NCBI RefSeq assembly: GCF_948329515.1
Contig: NZ_CAOJCN010000012.1
Location: forward strand, 1-64,000
Length of the DNA stretch: 64,000 bases
Source of the DNA: Cohnella rhizoplanae
GTDB lineage: Bacteria > Bacillota > Bacilli > Paenibacillales > Paenibacillaceae
Reading direction: 5' to 3'
In this document: positions 57,062-64,000 of the stretch, one piece after another
Numbering within the stretch: the stretch's first letter is position 1
Layout of the letters: every line of letters begins with the position of its first letter
Translations under genes and position numbers: made by a program
The notes under the pieces: model-generated
Databases searched by the model: none
Seen by the model: only the letters and a program-made list of their open reading frames with translations
Told to the model about the DNA's origin: nothing

Positions 57062-57658
57062 ATGGAACAACCGATCGCGCTGCGGGAATGGGCGGTGGCA
57101 GTCAAGGCGCTCGAGGCGGGCAAGCAGATCATGGTGCTGCGCAAGGGCGGGATCGCGGAGGAGACGCGGGAATTCCGGCTGGAGAGTCCGTCGTTTTTCT
57201 TGTTTCCGTCGTATGAGCATCAGCGCGAGCAGTTGGTGAAGCCGGGCGCGGATCCGAGCGTCGCGGAGACGATCGCAGCGTTTAATGCAAGCCCGGATAC
57301 GATCACGATCTCTTCGTATGCCGACGTCGTAGCGGATATCGAGGTTACGGACAGCGAGACGCTGCAGAAGCTGGAGCCTTATCACCTATGGACTGAGCAG
57401 TATGCCGAAGAGCGGCTGAAGTGGAAAAAAACGAAGCCGCTTCACGTGCTGCTGCTGCGCGTCTACCTGCTGGACCGTCCGGTCGCGCTGCCGAACGGAG
57501 ACCAGTACGGCGGCTGCAAGTCCTGGCTTCGTCTGGCAAGCGAGGTATCCCGCGCTGACGCGCGTCCCGTCCTGGGCGACGAGGCGTTTCAAGAACAATT
57601 GCAAGCCGTCAAGCATGCGCTTGACCGTCGCGGCGCCGGAGCGGGTCAGCCTCACTAG
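57062..57658 (+). CDS. DUF1802 family protein
   Basis: 198 aa, ATG after GGAGG. The N-terminus ALREWAVAVKALEAGKQIMVLRKGGI and the segment FFLFPSYEHQ are typical of DUF1802 proteins, which are found in Firmicutes and cyanobacteria and have no known function. It is soluble. It has its own promoter and stands alone before the suf operon. Confidence 0.85.
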   Translation: MEQPIALREWAVAVKALEAGKQIMVLRKGGIAEETREFRLESPSFFLFPSYEHQREQLVKPGADPSVAETIAAFNASPDTITISSYADVVADIEVTDSETLQKLEPYHLWTEQYAEERLKWKKTKPLHVLLLRVYLLDRPVALPNGDQYGGCKSWLRLASEVSRADARPVLGDEAFQEQLQAVKHALDRRGAGAGQPH

Positions 57659-57706
57659 AGGCCGGACCCGGTTTGCATTTTTCATGACATTTTCATAAAA
57701 TGGTGG

Positions 57707-57735
57707 TTGAGAATCACTGAGAATCACTTTAGAAT
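57707..57735 (+). promoter_or_regulatory. Promoter of the suf operon
   Basis: TTGAGA (57707-57712), exactly 17 bp, then TAGAAT (57730-57735). The 5' leader to sufC is about 90 nt. Confidence 0.75.
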
Positions 57736-57739
57736 AGTT
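57711..57739 (+). promoter_or_regulatory. Phased direct repeats over the suf promoter (operator candidate)
   Basis: GAATCACT at 57711-57718 and 57721-57728, and GAATAGTT at 57732-57739, recur at one helical turn and cover the -35 edge, the spacer and the -10. Half-sites of the form GAGAAT also occur in the two Fur boxes of the iron module (minus strand), so an iron-responsive repressor is plausible but unproven. Confidence 0.55.
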
Positions 57740-57831
57740 ATAAATAAGAAATGGATCTTAAGTGGCGACCGCAGGTTGCTTGCAAAAGGGGTCAGCCCCA
57801 CTTGGCGTCCGTATATCCTGGAGGGAAAAAA

Positions 57832-58611
57832 ATGTCCAATCTGTTCGAAATCAAGGGCTTGAAGTCGGAAATCGAAGGCAAGGAAATTTTGAAGGGCTTC
57901 GATCTGACGATCAAGGCCGGCGAAGTGCACGCGATCATGGGCCCGAACGGCACAGGCAAGAGCACGCTCGCTTCCTCGATCATGGGCCATCCCAAATATG
58001 AAGTAACGGAAGGTCAAGTCTTCCTGAACGGCGAAGACGTGCTGGAGATGGGCGTCGACGAGCGCGCGCTGGCCGGCCTCTTCCTGGCGATGCAATATCC
58101 GAGCGAGATTACGGGCGTCACGAACGCGGACTTCCTGCGCAGCGCGATCAACGCGCGCCGCGGCGAGGGCAACGAGATCTCCCTGATCAAGTTCGTCCGC
58201 CAAATGGAAGGCAAGATGAAGGAGCTCGAGATGAACCCCGAGTTCATGCACCGCTACCTGAACGAAGGATTCTCCGGCGGGGAAAAGAAGCGCAACGAGA
58301 TTCTCCAAATGATGCTGCTCGAGCCGAAGCTCGTCATTCTCGACGAGATCGACTCCGGCCTCGACATCGACGCGCTGAAGATCGTCGCCGCGGGCGTCAA
58401 CGCAATGCGTTCCGAAGAACGCAGCTTCCTGATCATCACCCACTATCAGCGACTGCTGAACTATATCAAGCCCGACCACGTGCACGTCATGATGCAGGGC
58501 CGCATCGTCAGGTCCGGCGGTCCGGAGCTTGCCGAGCGTCTTGAAGCAGAAGGTTACGAATGGATCAAAGAAGAACTGGGCATCGTCGACGAGACGGTCG
58601 GCCAAGCCTAA
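57832..58611 (+). CDS. sufC: Fe-S cluster assembly ATPase SufC
   Basis: 259 aa, ATG after CTGGAGGG. ABC-type ATPase with Walker A GPNGTGKST, signature SGGEKKRNEI and Walker B LVILDEIDSGLD. In the cytosol it forms the SufBCD scaffold with SufB and SufD and uses ATP to help build Fe-S clusters. It is the first gene of the operon. Confidence 0.97.
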   Translation: MSNLFEIKGLKSEIEGKEILKGFDLTIKAGEVHAIMGPNGTGKSTLASSIMGHPKYEVTEGQVFLNGEDVLEMGVDERALAGLFLAMQYPSEITGVTNADFLRSAINARRGEGNEISLIKFVRQMEGKMKELEMNPEFMHRYLNEGFSGGEKKRNEILQMMLLEPKLVILDEIDSGLDIDALKIVAAGVNAMRSEERSFLIITHYQRLLNYIKPDHVHVMMQGRIVRSGGPELAERLEAEGYEWIKEELGIVDETVGQA

Positions 58612-58635
58612 GAGGATAAGGGAGGTCATACAACC

Positions 58636-59940
58636 ATGAGTACGCCTACCGCCTCTTTTGGCCGCGAAGCCGCATCCGGCATCGCCCGTAGCAAAAACGA
58701 ACCCGCCTGGCTCGTCGCCTGGCGCGAAAACGCCGGCGAGCTGGCGTCCAAGCTCGAACTGCCCAAGCCCGAAAAGACGCCGATACAGCGCTGGCCGCTG
58801 GACGTATACGGCACGGACCGGCCGGGCGCCAAGGTCGAATCCGCCTCGCAGCTGCCCGAAGCGCTCGCGAAGCTGCTGCCCGCCGAAGCCGGCGGCGCGC
58901 TGATCGTGCAGCACAACTCCTCCGTCGTCTTCACGCACCTGTCCGAAGACTTGAAGGCGAAGGGCGTCGTGCTGACGAGCCTCGAGGAGGCCGCGCGCAG
59001 CCACGAGGCGCTGCTTCGCCAGCATCTGATGACGGCTTATACGCCGGATGAGCACAAGCTCGCGGCGCTGCATGCCGCGCTGTGGAACGGCGGCGTCTTC
59101 CTGTACGTACCGCGCGGCGTCGAGATCGAAGAGCCGGTCCAGGCGCTGCTGTTCGCCGACGACGCCCAAGCGACCTTCGTGCCTCACGTGCTCGTCATCG
59201 CCGAGGCCAACAGCCGCGTGACGGTGGTCGAGAACGCCGCGACGGCGATCGGAGAGGCCGCCGCAGGCTTCGTACTGAACGGCGCCGTCGAAGTGTTCGC
59301 CAAGGCCGGCAGCCAGGTCCGCTACGCGGCCGTGCACAGCCTGGAGACGAGCGCGATCGACATATCTTATCGCCGCGCGATCCTGGACCAGGACGCGCGC
59401 ATCGAGTGGATCGTCGGCGAGCTGCAGGACGGCAATATCCTGTCCGACACCCGGTCGATCCTGAAGGGCAACGGCTCCACGTCCGACGCCAAGATCATCA
59501 CGGTCGGCAACGGCAAGCAGCGCATGAGCCTGACGACGGGCGCCGTGCACTTCGGCCTCTCCACGGAGAGCGACATGATCACGCGCGCCGTTATGAAGGA
59601 AGAGGGCACCGCCGTCATCAACGGCGTGACCAAGATCGAGAAGGGCGCGACGCGCGCCAACGGCCAGCAGACCGAGAAGGTGCTCATGCTGAGCCCCAAG
59701 GCGCGCGGCGACGCGAACCCGATCCTGCTGATCGACGAAGACGACGTCAAAGCCGGCCACGCCGCCAGCGTAGGCCAGGTCAATGCGGAGCAGGTGCACT
59801 ATCTGATGTCGCGGGGCATCTCGAAGACGCAGGCGGAGCGGCTGATCATTTACGGCTTCCTCGATCCGGTCGTATCCGAGATTCCGCTCGAGAGCGTCCG
59901 CGAGCAGCTGCAGCGTATCTTAGAGAGGAAGTTGGGTTAA
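58636..59940 (+). CDS. sufD: Fe-S cluster assembly scaffold protein SufD
   Basis: 434 aa, ATG after GGAGGTC, 24 bp after sufC. The C-terminal right-handed beta-helix core characteristic of SufB/SufD is recognisable (SRGISKTQAERLIIYGFLDPV near the end). It forms a heterodimer with SufB that binds SufC. The N-terminal part is divergent, as is common in the family. Confidence 0.96.
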   Translation: MSTPTASFGREAASGIARSKNEPAWLVAWRENAGELASKLELPKPEKTPIQRWPLDVYGTDRPGAKVESASQLPEALAKLLPAEAGGALIVQHNSSVVFTHLSEDLKAKGVVLTSLEEAARSHEALLRQHLMTAYTPDEHKLAALHAALWNGGVFLYVPRGVEIEEPVQALLFADDAQATFVPHVLVIAEANSRVTVVENAATAIGEAAAGFVLNGAVEVFAKAGSQVRYAAVHSLETSAIDISYRRAILDQDARIEWIVGELQDGNILSDTRSILKGNGSTSDAKIITVGNGKQRMSLTTGAVHFGLSTESDMITRAVMKEEGTAVINGVTKIEKGATRANGQQTEKVLMLSPKARGDANPILLIDEDDVKAGHAASVGQVNAEQVHYLMSRGISKTQAERLIIYGFLDPVVSEIPLESVREQLQRILERKLG

Positions 59941-59941
59941 A

Positions 59942-61159
59942 ATGGACGCTCGCGCCTTAAGAAGCGAATTCCCGATTCTGGATCAGGAGATCAACGGTCA
60001 TCCGCTCGTCTATCTGGACAACGCCGCGACCTCGCAGAAGCCGCGCAGCGTCCTCGACGCCATGAAGCGGTACTACGAGTTCGACAACGCCAACGTCCAC
60101 CGCGGCGTGCACACGCTCGGCTCGCGCGCGACGGACGCCTACGAAGGCGCCCGCGAGAAGGTGGCCCGGTTCCTGAACGCCGCTTCTGCGCGCGAGATCA
60201 TTTTCAACCGCGGCACGACCACCGGACTTAATATGGTGGCCGGCGGGTACGCCCGCCAGCATCTGCGCGAAGGCGACGAGATCGTCATCACGCAGTCCGA
60301 GCACCACAGCAACCTGATTCCCTGGCAGCAGGCGGCCAAGGCCACCGGCGCTACGCTGAAGTTTATCCCGCTGCAGGAAGACGGCTCCCTGACGCTCGCC
60401 GACGTAGAGGCGACGGTCACCGAGCGTACCAAGATCGTGTCGATCGCGTACGTGTCCAACGTGATGGGGACCGTCCATCCTGTCAAGGAGATCGCCGGGA
60501 TCGCGCACAAGCGCGGGGCGATCATGGTCGTCGACGGCGCCCAGAGCTCTCCGCATATGAAGGTCGACGTGCGGGATCTCGACGTTGATTTCTATGCGTT
60601 CTCCGGCCACAAAATGTGCGGGCCGACCGGCATCGGCGCGCTGTACGGCAAAGAAGCGCTGCTCGAGAAGATGGAGCCGATCGAATTCGGCGGCGAAATG
60701 ATCGACTTCGTCGAGCTGTACGATTCGAGCTGGAAAGAGATCCCGTGGAAGTTCGAGGGCGGCACGCCGATCATCGCCGGCGCGGTGGGACTGGGCGCGG
60801 CCATCGATTTCCTGGAATCGGTCGGGCTGGACGAGATCGACCGGCATGGCAGAGAGTTGTCGAGGTACGCGTACGGCCGTCTATCGGAGATCGAGGATAT
60901 CGCGATCTACGGGCCGAGCGGCAACCGCTCGGGGCTGGTCACGTTTAATCTGGGCGACGTTCATCCGCACGACGTCGCGACAGTGCTCGACACGGAAGGC
61001 ATCGCCATACGTGCCGGCCACCACTGCTGCCAGCCGCTTATGCGCTGGCTGAAGGTGAGCGCGACAGCGAGGGCGAGCTTTTACTTGTACAACACCGAAG
61101 AAGACGTCGACCGGCTGGTGGACGCGCTGGTCAAGACAAAGGAGTTTTTCCAGTTATGA
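59942..61159 (+). CDS. sufS: Cysteine desulfurase SufS
   Basis: 405 aa, starting one base after the sufD stop. PLP enzyme of class II that takes sulfur from cysteine. The PLP lysine is K224 in FSGHKMCGPTG and the persulfide cysteine is C362 in RAGHHCCQPLM. It passes sulfur to SufU, encoded next; the two genes overlap by four bases (ATGA). Confidence 0.97.
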   Translation: MDARALRSEFPILDQEINGHPLVYLDNAATSQKPRSVLDAMKRYYEFDNANVHRGVHTLGSRATDAYEGAREKVARFLNAASAREIIFNRGTTTGLNMVAGGYARQHLREGDEIVITQSEHHSNLIPWQQAAKATGATLKFIPLQEDGSLTLADVEATVTERTKIVSIAYVSNVMGTVHPVKEIAGIAHKRGAIMVVDGAQSSPHMKVDVRDLDVDFYAFSGHKMCGPTGIGALYGKEALLEKMEPIEFGGEMIDFVELYDSSWKEIPWKFEGGTPIIAGAVGLGAAIDFLESVGLDEIDRHGRELSRYAYGRLSEIEDIAIYGPSGNRSGLVTFNLGDVHPHDVATVLDTEGIAIRAGHHCCQPLMRWLKVSATARASFYLYNTEEDVDRLVDALVKTKEFFQL

Positions 61160-61611
61160 GCCAGTTGGACGATTTATACCGTCGCGTCATCATGGATCAC
61201 TATAAAAACCCGCGCAACCGCGGGACGATGGACGACGAATCCGTCACCGTCAACCTGAACAACCCGACCTGCGGCGACCGCATCTCGCTGCAGCTTCACA
61301 TCGAGGACGGCGTCGTCCAGAACGCGCGCTTCACCGGCGAAGGCTGCTCGATCAGCATGTCCTCGGCATCGATGATGACGGACGCGGTCAAGGGTAAGTC
61401 TACGGAGGAGGCGCTGGCGTTGGCCGGCAAGTTCTCCTCCCTGATGAAGGGCGAGCAGGTCGAGTTCGACGAGTACGAGGATATCGACGCGCTGTCGGGG
61501 GTCGGCAAGTTCCCGGCCCGCATCAAGTGCGCCACGCTCGCCTGGAACGCGCTCCGCAAGGGCGTCGAGCACGACGGTCAGGGCAAAGTCGAAGAAAACG
61601 TCGAACAATAA
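61156..61611 (+). CDS. sufU: Zinc-dependent sulfurtransferase SufU
   Basis: 151 aa. The zinc ligands of Bacillus SufU are conserved: C39 and D41 in NPTCGD, C64 in GEGCSIS and C125 in IKCATLAW. It accepts the persulfide from SufS and moves sulfur to the SufBCD scaffold, replacing SufE of other bacteria. Confidence 0.96.
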   Translation: MSQLDDLYRRVIMDHYKNPRNRGTMDDESVTVNLNNPTCGDRISLQLHIEDGVVQNARFTGEGCSISMSSASMMTDAVKGKSTEEALALAGKFSSLMKGEQVEFDEYEDIDALSGVGKFPARIKCATLAWNALRKGVEHDGQGKVEENVEQ

Positions 61612-61662
61612 GCTTGAGCAGCACCATTTACAGCACGATCAAGATAAAGGAGGGACATCGTC

Positions 61663-63060
61663 ATGGCGAAGCAAATGCCAGATATGGAAGAATACCAATA
61701 CGGTTTCCGCGACGAGCACAAGGCCGTATTTCAATCCGGCAAAGGCCTGACCCCCGAGATCGTACGCACGATCTCGGAGATGAAGGGCGAACCGGAATGG
61801 ATGCTGAACTTCCGGCTGAAGTCGCTGGAGCAGTTCTACAAGATGTCAATGCCGACTTGGGGCGGCGACATGGACGAACTGGATTTCAACGACATCCAGT
61901 ACTACGTCAAGCCGTCCGAAAGACAAGGCAAGACGTGGGAAGAAGTGCCGGAGGAGATCAAGGCGACGTTCGATAAGCTGGGCATCCCCGAGGCTGAGCA
62001 GAAGTTCCTGGCGGGCGTCTCGGCCCAGTATGAGTCCGAGGTCGTCTACCATTCGATGCAAGCCGATCTCGAAGCCCAAGGCGTTATTTTCACCGACACC
62101 GACACGGCGCTGCGCGAGCATCCGGAGATCCTCAAAGAGTACTTCGCTACCGTCGTGCCTGCGGCGGACAACAAGTTCGCGGCGCTAAACAGCGCGGTAT
62201 GGTCCGGCGGCAGCTTCATCTACGTGCCGAAGGGCGTGAAGTGCGAGATCCCGCTGCAAGCCTACTTCCGTATCAATTCGGAGAACATGGGCCAATTCGA
62301 GCGCACGCTGATCATCGCCGACGAAGGCAGCTTCGTTCACTACGTCGAAGGCTGCACGGCTCCCGTGTACAGCACGAACTCGCTGCATAGCGCCGTCGTC
62401 GAGATCATCGTCAAGAAGGACGCCCGCGTCCGCTATACGACGATCCAGAACTGGGCGCCGAACATTTACAACCTCGTCACCAAGCGCGCCGTCGCCGAAG
62501 AGAACGCGACGATGGAATGGGTCGACGGCAACATCGGCTCCAAGCTGACGATGAAGTACCCGGCCGTCATCCTGAAGGGCCGCGGCGCGAAGGGCATGGT
62601 GCTCTCCATCGCCGTCGCAGGCAAAGGACAGCACCAGGATGCCGGCGCGAAGATGATCCACCTGGCGCCGGACACGACGTCCACGATCGTCTCCAAGTCG
62701 ATCTCCAAGCACGGCGGCAAGGTGACGTACCGCGGTCTCGCTTCCTTCGGCCGCAATGCCGAGGGCGCCAAGGCGAACATCAAGTGCGATACGCTCATCC
62801 TCGACAACCTGTCGACGAGCGACACGATCCCGTACAACGAGATCTTCAACGACAACGTCACGCTAGAGCACGAAGCGACCGTCTCCAAGGTTTCCGAGGA
62901 CCAGCTCTTCTACCTGATGAGCCGGGGCCTCTCCGAAGCCGAAGCGACCCAGATGATCGTCATGGGCTTCATCGAGCCGTTCACCAAGGAGCTCCCTATG
63001 GAGTATGCGGTCGAGATGAATCGCTTGATCAAGTTCGAGATGGAAGGCAGCATCGGCTAA
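61663..63060 (+). CDS. sufB: Fe-S cluster assembly scaffold protein SufB
   Basis: 465 aa, ATG after AAAGGAGGG, 51 bp after sufU. Full-length SufB with the conserved blocks SGGSFIYVPKGVKCEIPLQ, EGCTAPVY, YTTIQNWAPN and SRGLSEAEATQMIVMGFIEP. It is the subunit on which nascent clusters form. It is the last gene of the sufCDSUB operon and is followed by a strong terminator. Confidence 0.97.
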   Translation: MAKQMPDMEEYQYGFRDEHKAVFQSGKGLTPEIVRTISEMKGEPEWMLNFRLKSLEQFYKMSMPTWGGDMDELDFNDIQYYVKPSERQGKTWEEVPEEIKATFDKLGIPEAEQKFLAGVSAQYESEVVYHSMQADLEAQGVIFTDTDTALREHPEILKEYFATVVPAADNKFAALNSAVWSGGSFIYVPKGVKCEIPLQAYFRINSENMGQFERTLIIADEGSFVHYVEGCTAPVYSTNSLHSAVVEIIVKKDARVRYTTIQNWAPNIYNLVTKRAVAEENATMEWVDGNIGSKLTMKYPAVILKGRGAKGMVLSIAVAGKGQHQDAGAKMIHLAPDTTSTIVSKSISKHGGKVTYRGLASFGRNAEGAKANIKCDTLILDNLSTSDTIPYNEIFNDNVTLEHEATVSKVSEDQLFYLMSRGLSEAEATQMIVMGFIEPFTKELPMEYAVEMNRLIKFEMEGSIG

Positions 63061-63109
63061 TATCGAGGGCTTTGCGCCCGGACACCCGAGCCGCTATATC
63101 GTTCATCGA

Positions 63110-63137
63110 ACCGGGAGCCTCAGGCTTCCGGTTTTTT
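63110..63137 (+). terminator. Intrinsic terminator of the suf operon
   Basis: ACCGGGAGCC, loop TCA, GGCTTCCGGT with one G-T pair, directly followed by TTTTT. Confidence 0.9.
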
Positions 63138-63251
63138 CCTTGGTTTTGCGAGCCGCATAGGCGATCCTGTTTGGATTCCCGGTCCGCGGGGTTCAATAGT
63201 TGATGAATTAACAATTTTAAGTAAAAAAAAAAGCGGCTGGGGGCGACGGCG

Positions 63252-63620
63252 ATGTACGAACAACTCAATGAACTGATGATGCAGATGAATGCGGCCCGCA
63301 GAGCGTCGGATTCGGCCAACGACAAAGCGTTCGAAGCCCGGCAGCGTGCGATCAAACTGCAGTTCGACGCGACGAGCGCCGCGGACATGGCCGCGCTCGC
63401 AGCCGAAATGCTTGCCGCAGCGCAGGACAAGCATCAGATCATCAAGTTGGCTGCGGCCAGCAGGGAAGCCATAAGGCAGACAATAACGCTCACCGAGGCG
63501 GCCGCGCAAGCCGTCGAGGAAGCGAATGCATTAGACCGTCAGGTGACGGCCGCGTTCCAGGACTGCCGACAAGCGGCTTCGCGTCTGCTGGCCGTGTTGG
63601 ACACCGTCGAGAGCCTTTAA
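63252..63620 (+). CDS. Small alpha-helical hypothetical protein
   Basis: 122 aa. Almost entirely predicted helix, rich in Ala, Glu and Gln, with heptad-like spacing, no signal peptide and one Cys (near residue 102). The ribosome-binding site is weak (GGGGGCGA). No family was recognised; a long helical bundle or coiled coil is the only thing visible. It lies alone after the suf terminator. Confidence 0.6.
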   Translation: MYEQLNELMMQMNAARRASDSANDKAFEARQRAIKLQFDATSAADMAALAAEMLAAAQDKHQIIKLAAASREAIRQTITLTEAAAQAVEEANALDRQVTAAFQDCRQAASRLLAVLDTVESL

Positions 63621-63737
63621 TTCTGCTGAGTCATTGCCGCGTGCCACGAAGTTCGACCGCTGACAACGGCATAAATCGGTTATCCATTAACCATCCTAAC
63701 GACAGGAATTCCACATGGAACCTTCGGAGGGATGGTT

Positions 63738-64000
63738 ATGTTACATTATCGTTTGTTCGTCAAGGCCGCTTGCACGGGCGTCGCTGCGGCCGCGCTGCTC
63801 GCCGTCGCCGGGTGTACGGACAATCCGGGCGACACGGCCAATCTGAGCCAGAGATACGCGCCCGTCCGGGTCAAGACCCATGATCAGACGCAGGCGGACC
63901 AGGCCGCGGAGACCAGCGTCATCCAGCTACACAGCATTCACCGGACAGGTTACGTCTCGCTCGCCGATGTGGCTCGTGCCGCCGGGTATACGGGCAGATG
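63738..64000 (+). CDS. Lipoprotein, N-terminal part (cut by window edge)
   Basis: The ATG at 63738 follows CGGAGGG. 87 residues are visible. A signal peptide ends in the lipobox VAGC (Cys26), followed by a polar segment and YVSLADVARAAGYTG, which resembles the stalk-type repeat in many Paenibacillus wall proteins. The family cannot be fixed from this part. Confidence 0.72.
   Translation, partial: MLHYRLFVKAACTGVAAAALLAVAGCTDNPGDTANLSQRYAPVRVKTHDQTQADQAAETSVIQLHSIHRTGYVSLADVARAAGYTGR

Overview
The window reads as chromosomal DNA of a GC-rich, spore-forming Firmicute of the Paenibacillaceae (Cohnella/Paenibacillus type). Four things point there: the sporulation gene yhbH, the Gram-positive order sufCDSUB, YesM/YesN and LplB/YtcP-type sugar systems, and secreted proteins that end in S-layer homology (SLH) domains. 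No rRNA, tRNA, CRISPR array or insertion sequence was seen. Genes are dense and carried on both strands.

Region 1 (1-27,990) is a polysaccharide-utilisation island. Two very large secreted heparinase II/III-type lyases (562-5835 minus; 19893-26003 plus) each end in cohesin, FIVAR and dockerin modules. Each is followed by a gene for a secreted cohesin protein. The one after the second lyase (26101-27903) is complete and ends in three SLH repeats. The one after the first (1-521) is cut by the window edge and starts with TTG. Between the pairs lie a GH106-like glycosidase, a membrane-bound AraC-type regulator, a CUT1-type ABC importer (lipoprotein plus two permeases), a 0.5-kb array of ten palindromic 50/51-bp repeats, a GH20-like hexosaminidase and a GntR regulator fused to a solute-binding domain. 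The likely logic is extracellular cleavage by cell-wall-tethered lyases, import of oligomers and further hydrolysis by glycosidases. A perfect match to the cre consensus and a 19-codon leader ORF precede the first lyase.

Region 2 (28,013-30,840) is an iron module: an AraC regulator with a siderophore-binding-protein-like sensor domain and a paralogous siderophore-binding lipoprotein. Each has a Fur-box-like sequence upstream.

Region 3 (30,904-36,304) holds an SGNH hydrolase, a small membrane protein, yhbH, a phasin-like coiled-coil protein and a UbiB/ABC1 kinase-like protein.

Region 4 (36,310-45,412, minus) is a second sugar-uptake operon: response regulator, histidine kinase, membrane-anchored sugar-binding sensor, two lipoprotein binding proteins and two permeases. 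A long hairpin covers the ribosome-binding site of the transporter's binding protein.

Region 5 (45,677-57,658) is housekeeping: topoisomerase III, a DUF423 protein, a PAS-GGDEF-EAL protein, small conserved proteins, the methylthioribose salvage pair mtnK-mtnA, an ACT-domain malic enzyme translationally coupled to a DNA photolyase, and a DUF1802 protein.

Region 6 (57,707-63,137) is the complete Fe-S assembly operon sufCDSUB, with a clear promoter overlaid by phased direct repeats and a strong terminator. The window ends with a small helical protein and the start of a lipoprotein gene.
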